Source of the DNA: Deltaproteobacteria bacterium
Lineage (GTDB): Bacteria; Desulfobacterota; Desulfomonilia; UBA1062
Length of the DNA stretch: 46,292 nt
Assembly: GCA_029547045.1 (NCBI GenBank)
Contig: JAKPQL010000021.1
Location: 1 to 46,292, forward strand
Direction of reading: 5' to 3'
Positions 44,500-46,292 of the stretch are shown here, in pieces. The first letter of the stretch is position 1. Each line of letters starts with the position of its first letter. A model generated the notes under the pieces. It was given only the letters and a program-made list of their open reading frames with translations, made no database searches and had not been told where the DNA came from. The position numbers and the translations under genes are program-made.

Positions 44500-45531
44500 A
44501 TGAATCCAACCGTTCCCAGCACCGCAGGCTGCCATGGGTACCCGGTGAAGATCAGCGTCATCATCCCCATGTACAACGAGGAGGAGAACGCGAAGGAGAC
44601 CATCGCCCGCGTCACGCGGCTCCTGGCGGACACCGGCGAGCCCTTCGAGATCATATCGGTGAACGACGGCAGCACGGACGGGACGCCCGGCGTCCTGGAT
44701 GCGATCGCGGCGAAGGACCCCCGCGTGCGGGTGGTCTCCTACCGGAAGAACGGCGGCCGGGGCAAGGCCCTGAGGCACGGGTTCAAGGCGGCCCGGGGAA
44801 GGTACATCGCCTCCATCGACGCAGACCTCTCCTACGACCCCGCCTACATCGTGGAGATGGCAAAAGTCCTGGACGAGGAGGACGACATCGACGTGGTGCT
44901 CGTGAGCCCGTACATGGAGGGCGGCCGCACCGAGGGTGTCCCGAGGAAGCGGCTCTTCGTGTCGTGGATGGGCAACAAGGTGATCCAGCTCGCCATGCCA
45001 GAGAAGATCCACACCCTCACCTGCATCGTGCGATGCTACCGCAGCGAGGTCATCGGCAGCCTGGACCTGGAGTCGGACGGCAAGGAGATCCACCTGGAGA
45101 TCCTCTCCAAGGTGCTCGCCATGGGGTTCCACGTCAAGGAGATACCGGCCGTGCTCACGTCGCGGAAAAAGGGCGCGTCCAAGTTCAGGTTCAAGTCCAC
45201 CGCCGTGTCGCACCTGCTCTTCACCATCTTCGAGCGGCCCACCCTGCTCTTCGGCATTCTGGGGGCCCTGCTTTTCCTCGTCGGCATCGGGCTCGGCGCG
45301 TACATCCTGTTCCTCTACCAGGCCCAGGCGCTGAACCCGAACAGGCCGCTCATCACCCTCATGGTCCTCTTCATCCTGGGCGGCATCCAGATCCTGTCCT
45401 TCGGGTTCCTCGCCACCCAGGTCCACTTCCTGCGCAAGGAGGTCCTCCTCAACCGAAAGGCCCTGGCCCACATCAAGCGCCTGTCCTCTCCGCTACACGG
45501 CGGGGACGAGGCGAACCGGGCCGACGGATAG
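44500..45531 (+). CDS. GT2 glycosyltransferase with two membrane helices (polyprenol-phosphate sugar transferase-like)
   Basis: A 343-residue membrane glycosyltransferase. The GT-A domain (about 15-240) begins VKISVIIPMYNEEENA and has VNDGSTDGT, the metal-binding DxD in SIDADLSYD, and VPRKRLFVSWMGNKV. Two membrane helices follow (LLFGILGALLFLVGIGLGAYILFL and LITLMVLFILGGIQILSFGFL). This is the layout of dolichol- or polyprenol-phosphate mannose/glucose synthases. The start is uncertain: ATG 44500 and GTG 44545 both lack a good ribosome binding site. A sigma54 promoter upstream suggests conditional expression, perhaps with surface polysaccharide. Confidence 0.9.
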   Translation: MNPTVPSTAGCHGYPVKISVIIPMYNEEENAKETIARVTRLLADTGEPFEIISVNDGSTDGTPGVLDAIAAKDPRVRVVSYRKNGGRGKALRHGFKAARGRYIASIDADLSYDPAYIVEMAKVLDEEDDIDVVLVSPYMEGGRTEGVPRKRLFVSWMGNKVIQLAMPEKIHTLTCIVRCYRSEVIGSLDLESDGKEIHLEILSKVLAMGFHVKEIPAVLTSRKKGASKFRFKSTAVSHLLFTIFERPTLLFGILGALLFLVGIGLGAYILFLYQAQALNPNRPLITLMVLFILGGIQILSFGFLATQVHFLRKEVLLNRKALAHIKRLSSPLHGGDEANRADG

Positions 45532-45587
45532 GGCGGGCACCCGCAGCACCGTTCACCACACCCCATCCGGGTAGGAACCCTGGCGAC

Positions 45588-45616
45588 TTGACAAGGCCGG
45601 GCGAACATGGTTCAAT
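45588..45616 (+). promoter_or_regulatory. Promoter of the acyl-CoA dehydrogenase gene
   Basis: A perfect TTGACA (45588-45593) and TTCAAT (45611-45616, four of six bases) stand 17 bases apart. The start of transcription would be near 45623, just before the inverted repeat at 45628-45650. Confidence 0.55.
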
Positions 45617-45627
45617 TTTTCATTGTA

Positions 45628-45650
45628 AGTGTTTCATACTGTCATACACT
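45628..45650. promoter_or_regulatory. Operator-like inverted repeat ahead of the acyl-CoA dehydrogenase gene
   Basis: AGTGT (45628-45632) and ACACT (45646-45650) flank 13 bases, with partial symmetry continuing inwards. It lies just downstream of the promoter, where a TetR- or FadR-like repressor of acyl-CoA genes could bind. The regulator itself is not in the window. Confidence 0.4.
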
Positions 45651-45693
45651 GACGATGAATGACCATTCCAACTTTCGATAAGAGGAGGAACCA

Positions 45694-46292
45694 ATGGCCA
45701 ACCTGATCCTGGATGAACGCGACCAGAAATTCACCCTGTTCGAGATGCTCGAACTGGAGAAGCTCTGCGAGTTCGAGCGATACGCCGACTTCTCCGGGGA
45801 CATGTTCGAGATGATCCTTGCCGAAGCGCAGAAGTTCGCCGTGGAGGAGATCTTCCCTACCCTTGCAGAGTCCGACAAGGCGGGGTGCAGGCTCGAGAAC
45901 GGGCAGGTCCACGTGCCCGAGTGCTTCCACAAGCCCTTCAAGCTCTTCTGCGAGGCCGGGTGGAGCTGCATGTCCTTCCCCCAGCACTCGGGAGGCCAGG
46001 GGCTGCCCTTCATCATGCGCATCGCAGCGCACGAGTGGTTCATCCACAACTTCGCCTTCGTTTCCTATCCGGGTCTGGCAGAGGGCGCCGGACACCTCAT
46101 CGAGGTGTACGGCACCGAGGAGCAGAAGAAGAAGTACCTCCCGAAAATGCTCACCGGCGAGTGGGGAGGCAGCATGTGCCTCACCGAGCCCGGCGCAGGC
46201 AGCGACGTGGGCAACCTCAGCACCAAGGCGGTCCGCCAGCCCGACGGCACCTTCAAGCTCCAGGGCACCAAGATCTTCATCACCGGCGGCGA
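45694..46292 (+). CDS. Acyl-CoA dehydrogenase, N-terminal part (runs off the right edge)
   Basis: The first 199 codons of an FAD-dependent acyl-CoA dehydrogenase; the rest lies beyond the window. It starts at ATG 45694 behind AGAGGAGG. The beginning (MANLILDERDQKFTLFEMLE) is the N-terminal extension found in the roughly 600-residue long-form enzymes, which include DmdC-like proteins and are common in deltaproteobacteria. LTEPGAGSDVGNLSTKA and LQGTKIFITGG are family signatures for substrate and FAD contact. The catalytic glutamate and the substrate range cannot be judged from this part. Confidence 0.93.
   Translation, partial: MANLILDERDQKFTLFEMLELEKLCEFERYADFSGDMFEMILAEAQKFAVEEIFPTLAESDKAGCRLENGQVHVPECFHKPFKLFCEAGWSCMSFPQHSGGQGLPFIMRIAAHEWFIHNFAFVSYPGLAEGAGHLIEVYGTEEQKKKYLPKMLTGEWGGSMCLTEPGAGSDVGNLSTKAVRQPDGTFKLQGTKIFITGG

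Overview
The window looks like a piece of chromosome from a GC-rich, diderm, Gram-negative bacterium, most likely a member of the former Deltaproteobacteria (Desulfobacterota), possibly an anaerobe that handles acyl-CoA compounds. The evidence is a complete Tol-Pal operon (outer membrane present), a division and cell wall (dcw) cluster with a meso-diaminopimelate type MurE, a PEP-CTERM protein, an ADP-forming acyl-CoA synthetase alpha-like protein and a long-form acyl-CoA dehydrogenase. The taxon is an inference from gene content, not from a marker comparison.

Layout. (1) 1-3956 is clearly AT-richer than the rest and reads as the end of a genomic island: a partial transposase at the left edge, a PEP-CTERM C-type lectin protein, a tyrosine recombinase and a secreted protein of unknown function. 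It stops at the 3' end of a tRNA-Leu(UAG) gene (3957-4041, minus strand), the classic integration site for such recombinases. (2) 4127-8138, minus strand: glgP-pyk, a glycogen breakdown and lower glycolysis pair. (3) 8367-13928, minus strand: an orphan sensor histidine kinase followed by tolQ-tolR-tolA-tolB-pal-cpoB. (4) 14044-31457, plus strand: one dcw run, mraZ-rsmH-ftsL-ftsI-murE-murF-mraY-(44-codon ORF)-murD-ftsW-murG-murC-murB-ftsQ-ftsA-ftsZ-alr. Most neighbours overlap or nearly touch, so it is probably one long transcript from a sigma70-type promoter at 14044-14072. ddl is not in the run. An acyl-CoA synthetase alpha-like gene follows.

(5) 33001-35394, minus strand: a secreted array of fibronectin, calcium-binding and PKD/REJ-type domains with its own terminator and a possible sigma54 promoter. 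(6) 35718-37031: a periplasmic M48 peptidase with a helical, TPR-like tail. (7) 37032-40449, minus strand: a bacterial XPB-type helicase overlapping a partner protein that carries the helicase-associated (Helicase_C_3) domain and a WYL-like C-terminus. (8) 40703-43157, plus strand: an unusual glycosyltransferase, a stand-alone receiver domain and a PHP phosphoesterase. (9) 43289 to the end: a cysteine synthase, a polyprenol-phosphate sugar transferase-like GT2 protein behind a near-consensus sigma54 promoter (44305-44320), and the first 199 codons of an acyl-CoA dehydrogenase behind a promoter with an operator-like inverted repeat.

Most of the window is core envelope and division machinery in standard order. 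The places most worth a second look are the island junction with its tRNA-like sequence upstream of the recombinase, the XPB helicase and WYL-like pair, the glycosyltransferase whose metal-binding DxD is replaced by EGN, the 44-codon ORF between mraY and murD, the kinase placed ahead of tolQ, and the sigma54-type promoters. I found no clearly new multi-gene system that can be proved from sequence alone.
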